Below, piece by piece: positions 57,601 to 64,000 of a stretch of DNA of 64,000 nt (within the stretch, counting starts at the first letter, position 1; the number at the start of each line of letters is the position of its first letter). A model generated the notes under the pieces. It saw only the letters and a list, made by a program, of their open reading frames with translations. It was not told the DNA's origin and made no database searches. Origin of the DNA: Pirellulaceae bacterium (GTDB lineage: Bacteria; Planctomycetota; Planctomycetia; Pirellulales; Pirellulaceae); the NCBI GenBank assembly GCA_023382975.1, contig JAHDXO010000036.1, forward strand, positions 1 through 64,000. The letters are read 5' to 3'. Made by a program: the position numbers and the translations under genes.

Positions 57601-58798
57601 CAAGCTGGGCGAGGCCCCCAGTTACGAACGGGCCGTGACCCTGGGCCGCTTGGGCCGGTGCTTCCGCTTTGGCGGACGCCCGGATCTGGCAGCCGAGCAC
57701 GCGCGGCAGGCCATAGCGGTGCTGGACAAGCTGGAGCAGACGGATGACGTGAAGCGGCATCGCGGCGTTTGCCTGACCGATTTGGCCGATGCGCTGGCGG
57801 AAGCCGGCGAATTCGCCGAGGCGCGGAAGGCGTATGAGGCTTCCTTAGCCGTGAAGAAGGAGATCGGCGGGGAACGTCGCGGCGAAGGCGTCGTCCTTGG
57901 CCAACTCGGCACGTTGGCGATGCGAGAGGGCCGGTTGGACGAAGCGGCTCGGCGGTACCGCGAAGCCCTCGCCCTGTTCCAGCAGTTGCGAGAACCCGCT
58001 GGCGAAGCGGTGTTCTGGCATCAGCTTGGCATGGTTTTCGAGAAATCGCGGCAGTGGGACGAATCCGAGCGGCATTACCGGGAAGCGGCACGGATCAAGG
58101 AATCGCAGGGAATGATCGCGGGCGCCAACGGCGCGGCGACGACCTGGAACCAGCTCGCCATGGTCAGCCAGAACGCCGGCAAGCCGGACGCGGCGGAGAT
58201 GTGGCATCGGAAGGCGATTGGGGGATTCCGGGCCAACTCGGAACGGAACAATCTGTCGAAAGCTCTCTACAACCTCGCCGACCTTCTGCAAAGCGAGCCC
58301 GGTCGGCTGGCCGAAGCCCGCGAGTTGGCGGAGGAGGGACTGGCCATCGACAAGACGCTCGACCCCGGCGCAGCGGAGATCTGGAAGACGTACAACCTCC
58401 TCGCCAAGATCACGGACCGCGAAGCCGCCGCGACGGCCGATCCCGTGTGCCAACAGCAGCTTGCCGACCAGGCCCGCCAACACCGCCAAGCTGCCCGACA
58501 AGCCAAACGCAACTTCGCGGGTACGCGGTACGAGATGCAGCAGATCATGCCCTTCGTCGTGGGCGTCGTGATGACCGTCCATCAGCCCGAACATCGCGCC
58601 GAATTGGACGGTCTCCTGGGCCAACTCGAACAAGCCGGCGCAAACGCCCTCGTCGCCGCCATCCGCCGCATCCTCGACGGAGAACGCGACGAGGAGCGTC
58701 TGGTCGACGGACTCGGCCTACAACATGCCGGAATCATCGAAACCATCCTCCACGCCCTGGAGGATCCCGCAAGCCTGGCCGAATTCATGCCGGGGTGA
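54629..58798 (+). CDS. CHAT-STAND-TPR protein (probable defence or cell-death), 1389 aa
   Basis: Three parts. First, an N-terminal CHAT caspase-like protease (~1-400), with His230 in HFDGHGVF and Cys312 in LSACQSA. Second, a STAND-type NTPase (~465-900): the P-loop GFGGQGKT (residues 496-503), a Walker B-like TLVILDNLEAL and a winged-helix region. Third, a TPR array (~930-1300) with repeated A-x-x-x-Y-x-x-A-L pattern. This domain trio is that of NLR-like proteins in which ligand binding triggers proteolysis and cell death. Residues ~428-458 come from an inserted palindromic repeat. It stands alone with no partner gene beside it. Confidence 0.88.
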   Translation: MTTELNLRFPDANHSIVSFDGTESAANEFVNPLTDEDHRDIGWYVETYGAHSLGDPDDQEAARIAGRLPVLGKALFDAVFRHADAQRLFNGFQDVEGDSRLLTVTAEHPAILALPWELLHDSSLADGTFLFHEHPRISIRRRVPGITAGRRPFAVQAKNRLHLLFVVSRPDGAGFLDPRADAGAVLDALDEHAPGCVTCEFLRPATLDALVARLEDDNRPAVDIVHFDGHGVFDRQGGLPERFEQARATRIAHLEELLRDKRADVTAPAASPPNTGYLLFEQPDGQPDFVAADKLGANLHRHRVGLVILSACQSAAWGDDDADGASEKRPMGCVAARLTATGIPAVLAMTHSVLVATTRTLFGEFYKHLAGHKGLGESLDNARRHLRNNPRKYEVQRGPERKWLSLHDWFLPALYQAGNDVPLLKAASGVSFQLANDITRPSEELENPQTRQAGSLPHACSNVPPAPEAGFFGRRKELWQIERWFAGPTRRITITGFGGQGKTALAQEAGRWLVRAGQFQAAVFVDYARIQSLDAVAVAVSNIGAVLQESLLDAAAAAAALARTPTLVILDNLEALAAEPLTKLLDAAVGWSAADGSRVLCTTRRPEFGHAAYRVEGTLVHRRISLAGLGSRRAPDDALEWFARLSKLPPAPTVQAPKRAELIDLFERVRFHPLSIRVLAQQLKTRTPSELGHRLEQLLAAPNAGRHLADMPDELVASLQLSLDRLDDAARKVLPRLGVFQGGAMEDGLVAITGLGEVDQSGNRAQLAALLAAIEGGQASEVFQAMGLPAGVQLPPEAIAQLTAELRGKLAEMDGAPAEPNLWPDLRRQLEAAALIEAESLVGVSVPYLRFHPTLASLLWAQLDADERARLSLAHRQRYYALANYLYQADRQTPHQAREIAWRELPNLLHAVHAALDAGDPDAVDFADSVNKFLGYFGLKQESEALVAKSHAMAGETGSRAWYLAQSNRGEQLLAAGQVAEAARVFQEVHDKLGEAPSYERAVTLGRLGRCFRFGGRPDLAAEHARQAIAVLDKLEQTDDVKRHRGVCLTDLADALAEAGEFAEARKAYEASLAVKKEIGGERRGEGVVLGQLGTLAMREGRLDEAARRYREALALFQQLREPAGEAVFWHQLGMVFEKSRQWDESERHYREAARIKESQGMIAGANGAATTWNQLAMVSQNAGKPDAAEMWHRKAIGGFRANSERNNLSKALYNLADLLQSEPGRLAEARELAEEGLAIDKTLDPGAAEIWKTYNLLAKITDREAAATADPVCQQQLADQARQHRQAARQAKRNFAGTRYEMQQIMPFVVGVVMTVHQPEHRAELDGLLGQLEQAGANALVAAIRRILDGERDEERLVDGLGLQHAGIIETILHALEDPASLAEFMPG
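55911..56002. repeat. 92-bp palindromic element inserted in frame in the CHAT-STAND gene
   Basis: Perfect 23-bp inverted arms, 55911-55933 and 55980-56002, around a 46-bp loop. The left arm starts GTGGGGTAAGCTTCCAGC. Its size fits a miniature inverted-repeat (MITE- or REP-like) element, and from memory such TGGGGTAAGCTTCC repeats recur in planctomycete genomes. Confidence 0.9.
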
Positions 58799-59031
58799 GT
58801 GGGCCGCCGGAACGCCCTGAAGGATTTCCTGACGCGGAAGATGCCTGCGAGCGGATCGTCCCCCGAAGCCGTGAGACTTCGCAATGCGCGCCAATCATCC
58901 GCATTCTCACGACTTCGGCTACGGAAATGAAGTCGCGCATCGTCTCCGCCGAGCTTGCTCGGCTGGGGTGGGGCCGGACGAAATGCGCACGATGGAAACA
59001 TCGGCGGTCCGCCGGATGCCGCACGTACTGG

Positions 59032-60984
59032 TCATTTCGGCCAGGGACCCTGGCCAAGGGGCTTGCCTTCCTTGACCATTTGCAGCCCTTCCTCGATCGC
59101 TTCCATGTTCTCCAGGGACATGATGAAGTGGATTCCCGGTCGCCGGTAACCGCGGAAACTGGTGCCCGGACCGTGACATACGCCCAAGCCGATATAAAAC
59201 ACGACCGGAATGCCCAGTTTTTCGGCCGCGGCGATCAGGCGGTCGGCCATCGCCCGGCTGTGATTGGCGAACAGCACAACCAACAGTCCATCGGGCCGTT
59301 CGGTTTCGAGTTGCCTGGCCAGCGCATCAACGTGCTCGGCCGTCCAAGCGGAATGCTGGTCCATGACGATTTTCATACCAAGCTTCTTGCCCATATCGCT
59401 CAGCTCGGTCATGTACTCTTGCTGGCGGCCTTCGGCGTCGAAGTCGTTGCCCGGCCAACTCCACCAACCGTCGGACGCATCGGCATAGGACTTCGAGGGC
59501 GGGTAGAAGAAGACGGTGCGAATCGTCGGGACATCGGGCTTCTCCACGGTCACGGCCGCCGCGGCGGGCGCGGGCGAGGGCGGTTGCGAGGCCATCACCT
59601 CGATGCGGTACAGTTGAGCGAACTGCCGGAACTGCCGGGCGAAATCGCCGCAGAACAACACGTTGTGATGGCCCACCGCCATCATGGCATCCTCGCGGTC
59701 CAGCAACTCGATCTCGACGTTCGTCGTACATCCGCCGACCGGCGGCATGGAATGCGACGCGGCCACCCGGCCAGCATAGACATCCATGCGGGCCGGGCCG
59801 CCCGGGTAGACTCGCACCAGGGTGGTCGGATCGCCTTCGTTCCAAAAAACCTGGATGGCGCAACTGCCCTCGTTCGTGTGCGCAAAACGGCGCAGCAGGT
59901 ACGGCAGCTCGGACTCGTCCGGGCCGTGAAGCTTCGTCGCGCAGGTGCAGTGCGACGCATAGTAGTGATTCCGCTCGGTCTCGACCGCCATGTTGTGCAT
60001 GAACCCCGGGCGACCGACCAGCCATCGCCCCACCAGCATCGTACACAGGGCCGGCACATCCATCTCGCAAGCGGCCGGAATCAACTGGCTGTTGAACGTC
60101 GAAAAACTCATGCACGGCTTCAGAAAACCGCGGCGAAGACAGTTCATGCTCAGTCCGTCGGCCTGCTCCTCGACCAGGATCTTCTTCAGCGCCAAGTGCG
60201 CTCGCGCGGCGTTCTCCAGCGACTGCTGCGTGATATCCCGCTGCTCTTTCGCACCACGGGTGAACTGGGCGATCAACTGCCGGGCAGCGTCGTCGATGGG
60301 CACCGCGGCGAACTCTTCCGCATAGCGGTCGAAGGGGACGATCCGCAACCGAACGCCGAAAAACGGCACCGTTGTCTCGCTCGCCGGTCGGTTGTCGAAA
60401 CCCAAGACGGTGCATTGGCGTAGCATCTTGCCGGTGTGGATCATTCGCAAACCGAATTCGATGTCGGCCAGTTCTTCCGGCGACCGGAGCACGTACACAC
60501 CCGGACGTCGATAGACGTCGGCCGGAACATCGGGATCGGCCAGCAACAGCATCACGGGCACCATCGGCGCGCGGAGGTTCTCGGCAGCCGCCAGCACCAG
60601 ATCGGCTTGCGGCTGGCTGTCCTTCTTCAGCAGGACGATCACCAGGCCGTCAGGTCTGGACGCCTGGACTCGCCCCGCCAGTGCTTCAGCTTCTTCCATG
60701 CTGGTGACAGTTCGTTCTTCGAACTTCAGACTTACCCCCAGTTTCCGAGCGCTCTCGCGCAGCCCCGCGGCGCAAGGCCCGCCGCCGTCATCGGCTGGCC
60801 CAACCAACACGCCCAGCACGTTGGCGTTTTGTTTCGCAGCAGCGGGCTCGGCAGCGAACGCGTCGCCCGAACCCAGGGAAGTAAACATCAGGCCGCCGGT
60901 CACCGCACCCATCGCAGCCAGAAAATCGCGACGGTCACAACCGCACTCGCAGCCGCAACCGAACAGGTGATCTCTTTGGCTCAT
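59032..60984 (-). CDS. Tat-exported protein with two homologous half-domains, 650 aa
   Basis: The N-terminus (GCGCECGCDRRDFLAAMG) has a Cys-rich lead and a twin-arginine signal (R-R-D-F-L), followed by a hydrophobic stretch to near AFAAE. The rest looks like a sugar-isomerase-like binding fold. Residues ~107-190 and ~560-645 are clearly related: both read RPDGL, hydrophobic V-L, A-A-A-E-x-L, then Y-R-R-P-G, S-x-E, and end GL(R/Q)M with GK. A central domain with N-E-G-S-C-A-I-Q-V-F-W connects them. No enzymatic motif is certain. It lies antisense to a long spurious frame and near the CHAT gene. Confidence 0.82.
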   Translation of the reverse strand: MSQRDHLFGCGCECGCDRRDFLAAMGAVTGGLMFTSLGSGDAFAAEPAAAKQNANVLGVLVGPADDGGGPCAAGLRESARKLGVSLKFEERTVTSMEEAEALAGRVQASRPDGLVIVLLKKDSQPQADLVLAAAENLRAPMVPVMLLLADPDVPADVYRRPGVYVLRSPEELADIEFGLRMIHTGKMLRQCTVLGFDNRPASETTVPFFGVRLRIVPFDRYAEEFAAVPIDDAARQLIAQFTRGAKEQRDITQQSLENAARAHLALKKILVEEQADGLSMNCLRRGFLKPCMSFSTFNSQLIPAACEMDVPALCTMLVGRWLVGRPGFMHNMAVETERNHYYASHCTCATKLHGPDESELPYLLRRFAHTNEGSCAIQVFWNEGDPTTLVRVYPGGPARMDVYAGRVAASHSMPPVGGCTTNVEIELLDREDAMMAVGHHNVLFCGDFARQFRQFAQLYRIEVMASQPPSPAPAAAAVTVEKPDVPTIRTVFFYPPSKSYADASDGWWSWPGNDFDAEGRQQEYMTELSDMGKKLGMKIVMDQHSAWTAEHVDALARQLETERPDGLLVVLFANHSRAMADRLIAAAEKLGIPVVFYIGLGVCHGPGTSFRGYRRPGIHFIMSLENMEAIEEGLQMVKEGKPLGQGPWPK

Positions 60985-61072
60985 GGCAGATTCCTTTCGA
61001 AAAACACTCGGATTCTGGTTAGGATTGCTCGAGACAAAGTGTCAGGAGTCATTTGCCAGCCACAGGCCGCCG

Positions 61073-61525
61073 TCAATCGATGACGATCTCAAATTCGTTG
61101 TGACCCTCCTTCACGTCGAAAGCAAGCCCGCTGGTCGATGTCTGTCGATACTTGAAATCGAACTCGTGGGCGGTCGACGGCTGCTGGAACTCCTGCGGTC
61201 GATCAAGCAGATCTTCGGCGCTGACGCGATCCGGATCGACCCCCAGGCTTGCCGGCTGGATCATCACCTGGTAATTGCCGACGGGCAGTTCCCCGCGGTT
61301 GAACGAGGTGATGCGAAATTTGCCTTGGGCATCCGTCTCACCAAAGGAAGCATAGCCTTGATCGACCTGCATGAAGACCACCTTGGTGCCGGCGCTCAAC
61401 GGCTGGCCGTTCTTCCGCAGCGTGCCGGCAACCGTTCCCGTCGGACCAAAGTCGTCACGGACGCAGCCGGTCGCGATCAAGCAACCAAGGACGAGTGGCA
61501 GAGCGAACGAGTCGAAACACTTCAT
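61073..61525 (-). CDS. Small exported carboxypeptidase-regulatory-like protein, 150 aa
   Basis: I start at the ATG at 61525 (MKCFDSFALPLVLGCLIATG) with GGAG 5 bases upstream. A signal peptide with a lipobox-like end (C15 or C21) makes it a likely lipoprotein. The mature domain is a carboxypeptidase-regulatory-like beta-sandwich: TVAGTLRKNGQPLSAGTKVV and KFRITSFNRGELPVGNYQV. It follows the DUF1559 gene by 53 bases, the usual partner order in planctomycetes. Confidence 0.85.
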   Translation of the reverse strand: MKCFDSFALPLVLGCLIATGCVRDDFGPTGTVAGTLRKNGQPLSAGTKVVFMQVDQGYASFGETDAQGKFRITSFNRGELPVGNYQVMIQPASLGVDPDRVSAEDLLDRPQEFQQPSTAHEFDFKYRQTSTSGLAFDVKEGHNEFEIVID

Positions 61526-61578
61526 TACCAGCTCCAGTTCGTCAGTCCGACAAACAGCAGGGATCGTACGCCCCGCAC

Positions 61579-62601
61579 TCATTCCACATTCGCGACCTGT
61601 CCGTCGTCGCGCGTGGCTAGCTGTTTCAGGGTCTCCAGCCGCATGTGGTTCCCGATGAAGCGTGTTGCTCCATCCACCATCCCGACCATGGCTCCACCAG
61701 GATGCAACGAACACAGCGGATTGTTCGCACCGACGTTGCTGGCCATCCCGGGGAAAACTTGAAAAGCGAACGGTTGCTGATTGGGACTGTAGCGGATCGT
61801 GGTCAGATTGAAGCATCGTTGGTCCGCATCGGTACCACCGGGATCGATATTCGGTGGCGTTCCGGTGACGCGGCAGCCCATCAGCCAACCGTGGCTCGTG
61901 CCGGCAGCCGCCATCGGGGAATAGGTATTATCCAACCGCAGTAAGCGACCCGAGATTTCTCCCAAAATGATCGTATTCGAACTGCCATCGGTGCAAGCGT
62001 TCAACGGGATCGTCTTATTGGGAACCAGCATTCCGCCCGCGGATACCAGGGTGGGCTGCCCGGCGACCGTGACCGTCGAGATCCGCTGCTCGGAAAAACT
62101 GGTTGGCTCCGCCGCTCCCGACACGCCCGCGTAATGCGCTTGCGGCGCAAACGCACCTTCGCGGATCGGACTGGCCGAGGAAGGGCAGCGCATCCACGAA
62201 ATGGGTCCCGCCTCGTTGACCAAGGCCTCGTTCAAACGCCCGGCGCTCGGCGTCGCCTCGCGGATGTAGCCCGGCGAGGCGCCGACCCAGGTCATCTGTT
62301 CGAACAGATCACCCCGCTCCAGGAAGGGCAGCAGCGCCGCGTAGAAACTGGGGCCGAAGCTGTTGCCGCTCTGGCCTGGCCGCGGCACCTTGGAATGGAC
62401 GTTGCCGAAGGGGAACGTGTTGAAGGCCGAGTGGTAGTTCTGCAAGGCCAAGGAGATCTGCTTGATATGGTTGGAACATTGCGTCCGGCTGGCGGCTTCG
62501 CGAGCCGCTTGAATCGCCGGCAATAGCAGGGCGACCAGGATACCGATGATCGCGATCACCACCAACAATTCAACCAGAGTGAAGCCGTTTCTCCGGCTCA
62601 T
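61579..62601 (-). CDS. DUF1559 protein with type II pseudopilin N-terminus, 340 aa
   Basis: Class III signal-type N-terminus: MSRRNGFTLVELLVVIAIIG with the G-F-T-L-x-E processing site and a long hydrophobic helix. The DUF1559 core follows (REAASRTQCSNHIKQISLAL, NYHSAFNTFPFG) and ends with the family H-P-G-G-A-x-x-x-x-x-D-G-x-x-x-F-I, here SLHPGGAMVGMVDGATRFIG. This large planctomycete family is thought to make pilus-like or surface structures. It heads a two-gene operon. Confidence 0.95.
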   Translation of the reverse strand: MSRRNGFTLVELLVVIAIIGILVALLLPAIQAAREAASRTQCSNHIKQISLALQNYHSAFNTFPFGNVHSKVPRPGQSGNSFGPSFYAALLPFLERGDLFEQMTWVGASPGYIREATPSAGRLNEALVNEAGPISWMRCPSSASPIREGAFAPQAHYAGVSGAAEPTSFSEQRISTVTVAGQPTLVSAGGMLVPNKTIPLNACTDGSSNTIILGEISGRLLRLDNTYSPMAAAGTSHGWLMGCRVTGTPPNIDPGGTDADQRCFNLTTIRYSPNQQPFAFQVFPGMASNVGANNPLCSLHPGGAMVGMVDGATRFIGNHMRLETLKQLATRDDGQVANVE

Positions 62602-62675
62602 GGCAGGTTCCTTTCAGGGACGATTCCTCACGGATATCAGGGACGTGGCGAACCGACGCGACCCTTGGGCATCGC

Positions 62676-63683
62676 TCACAGGCGTCCGTCGCCGTACGCT
62701 TTGTAACGATTTGCGACATTGCCGCTTTCGACATCGCCGTTGTGGATCAACAAACCGACCTGCTGATCGTAGCTTTCGCCCTTGGGAATCGTGAACGTGG
62801 TGTTGTGAAAACCTTCCGGCCCGCGCGGCCCCCAGGTGCCGTAGTCCCGCGTGAGCCAAAGATGCGGCGGTTTCCGGTCGGGGTGGATCATGCAGGCCAG
62901 TCCCTCCCAGCCTTGCTGGCCTTCGAGCGGTGCCGAGTAATCGACCCACGTGGCCGGTTGATTGTTGGTCCCGGCTTGGTTGACGCCTCCCGAGCTGTTG
63001 ACGATCTTGCCGCCGCCCTTTTCCACGTTGAACGTTTCGTTCATCCGAATGTAGGGGATGCCATAATGCGAGGCATCGCGGGTGATGGTCACCGCCCCGT
63101 AACTGGCGCACAACTGGAACGAGAAATCCAGGAAGTACTCGCCTTCGCCCAATGCCCGGACGCGGTAGTGCCGCAACTCGTCCAAGAGCTGGACGTCGCC
63201 ATTCTTCCAGGTGAGTTTCTCGTCAAATTCGGCCGCGTCGCCGCTGATCTTCACGTTGGAAAACTCGACATGAGCCACCCGGCGCGTGTACGGCGGCACG
63301 GGCCACTTGGACCGCTCTTTGTCGACCACGCCTGAGTACAGTGACGAGTAGATGTTCGCCTTGTCCGACTGGCCTTCCAACTGCACCCGCTCGTCGGCGA
63401 CCCAAAACGAGCGGTGGTGCGGATAGGGATCGGCGATCTTGACCGTCATCGGCCTGCCGCTGGGGCTGTTGAAGGGATCGAAGTGAGGCAGGTCGACGTC
63501 CGGTCCAAAGCGGTAGACAAACGCGGTCCGGGCATCGACCGTCAAGGTCAGTGCGCCAGCGTCCTCGTCGATGTCGACGGCAATGCGGTTAGCGGCGGGC
63601 TCGGCGGCCATGCTGTCGGAACAAGCCACGGCGGCTGTGGCCGCACAGAGAAGCAGCAGGGAAAGTCGTGTTGCGTGGAGCAT
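62676..63683 (-). CDS. Exported DUF6807 (PmoA-like) protein, 335 aa
   Basis: I start at the ATG at 63683 (MLHATRLSLLLLCAATAAVA) giving a signal peptide that ends near DSMAA; the frame extends to 63755 with no better site. The mature protein has the family marks F-N-S-P-S-G-R-P (HFDPFNSPSGRPMT), PYPHHRSFW and H-P-D-R-K-P-P-H (MIHPDRKPPHLW). Many planctomycete secreted proteins of this family sit near oxidoreductase genes; its ligand is unknown. Confidence 0.88.
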   Translation of the reverse strand: MLHATRLSLLLLCAATAAVACSDSMAAEPAANRIAVDIDEDAGALTLTVDARTAFVYRFGPDVDLPHFDPFNSPSGRPMTVKIADPYPHHRSFWVADERVQLEGQSDKANIYSSLYSGVVDKERSKWPVPPYTRRVAHVEFSNVKISGDAAEFDEKLTWKNGDVQLLDELRHYRVRALGEGEYFLDFSFQLCASYGAVTITRDASHYGIPYIRMNETFNVEKGGGKIVNSSGGVNQAGTNNQPATWVDYSAPLEGQQGWEGLACMIHPDRKPPHLWLTRDYGTWGPRGPEGFHNTTFTIPKGESYDQQVGLLIHNGDVESGNVANRYKAYGDGRL

Positions 63684-63756
63684 GATGGTGTCTCGCTTTG
63701 CGTTTTCGGAATCAGCGTTCCCACGCGGGAGCGCGGGAACGAGAGAATCTCCCACC

Positions 63757-63854
63757 TAATCTTTCACCTAATCTCCCGCTTCATCTCTCCCCCAATCTTC
63801 CCGGCTCCAAGGCAGGAGGAACAGATTAAGTGAAAGATTAAGTGAAAGATTAAG
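63757..63854. repeat. Palindromic and tandem repeat between genes
   Basis: Inverted arms at 63757-63774 and 63823-63840 match in 17 of 18 bases. The right arm lies inside a short tandem repeat of a 12-base unit AAGATTAAGTGA that continues to 63854. Confidence 0.7.
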
Positions 63855-63874
63855 GCTTCAGGTTCGGGGGCTCA

Positions 63875-64000
63875 CTACACTTCCGGCCATTCGTAACCCT
63901 TGCGCACCGGGCGGGTGAGCATGGCGTTGGCTTCCGCGTCGTCGATGAACTGCTCGGCGTCCGGATCCCATTTTAGGTTGCGTCCCATCAGCCGAGCGAT
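63875..64000 (-). CDS. Gfo/Idh/MocA oxidoreductase, C-terminal end (partial)
   Basis: The last ~41 codons of a gene whose start is beyond the window. The reading is IARLMGRNLKWDPDAEQFI, then EANAMLTRPVRKGYEWPEV and TAG. This GR-x-L-x-W-D-P... EAN-x-x-L-x-R-P-x-R tail is typical of planctomycete Gfo/Idh/MocA proteins. It probably forms part of an operon with the DUF6807 gene, though the repeat at 63757 lies between them. Confidence 0.75.
   Translation of the reverse strand: MARLMGRNLKWDPDAEQFIDDAEANAMLTRPVRKGYEWPEV

Noticed and set aside
54641..58633. Long minus-strand frames opposite the CHAT-STAND-TPR gene
   Set aside because: These are shadows of a strongly coding plus strand with catalytic motifs.
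58054..60423. A 789-aa plus-strand frame across the CHAT gene end and antisense to the Tat protein
   Set aside because: It is out of frame with the CHAT protein, rich in Arg and Pro, and has no recognised domain; the minus-strand Tat protein has a signal and duplicated domains.

Overview
The window looks like the chromosome of a planctomycete, probably a Pirellulales-type organism. It is GC-rich. Lineage marks are a giant surface protein with an LEPR-XLL N-terminus and a C-terminal dockerin, a DUF1559 protein with a pseudopilin N-terminus beside a small carboxypeptidase-regulatory-like protein, Tat-exported Gfo/Idh/MocA oxidoreductases, a PmoA-like (DUF6807) protein, a sulfatase and many secreted beta-helix and beta-propeller proteins. 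No rRNA, tRNA or CRISPR array was seen.

Layout. 1-0.7 kb: a decayed Hint-like frame and a small orphan gene. 0.85-13.7 kb: a ~3,100-residue surface protein and a LamG/beta-helix protein, both on the minus strand. 13.9-25.7 kb: sulfatase, hicBA toxin-antitoxin, an exported protein, a GNAT enzyme, an IS3 OrfA remnant, then a plus-strand run of sialidase, ThuA-like protein, beta-helix protein and GH42-like glycosidase. 25.7-27.8 kb: a broken DUF2357 gene and a short overlapping DUF4160 operon. 27.9-32.5 kb: PcRGLX/YetA-like exported protein, DUF4058 protein, HD hydrolase.

32.5-46 kb is a signalling island. A minus-strand series encodes a response regulator, a STAS protein, a BON protein, a second STAS-like protein, a receiver that has lost its phospho-acceptor Asp, and an FHA protein. 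Divergently transcribed are a CheB-CheR-PAS hybrid, a PAS/GAF histidine kinase with a run of 17 threonines, and its NarL-type regulator. A phospholipase D-family protein and a CBM21-endonuclease/exonuclease/phosphatase fusion follow, also divergent. A 34-bp element recurs upstream of three minus-strand genes here (response regulator, BON, PLD), so they may form one regulon. This is the strongest candidate for an undescribed system in the window.

46-64 kb: Gfo/Idh/MocA oxidoreductase, a second EEP-family enzyme coupled to an orphan gene, cupin, beta-propeller and FG-GAP exported proteins, a large CHAT-STAND-TPR protein (probable defence or cell-death protein) with a palindromic repeat inserted in frame between two domains, a Tat-exported protein with an internal duplication, the DUF1559/lipoprotein pair, the DUF6807 protein, and the 3' end of another Gfo/Idh/MocA gene at the right edge.
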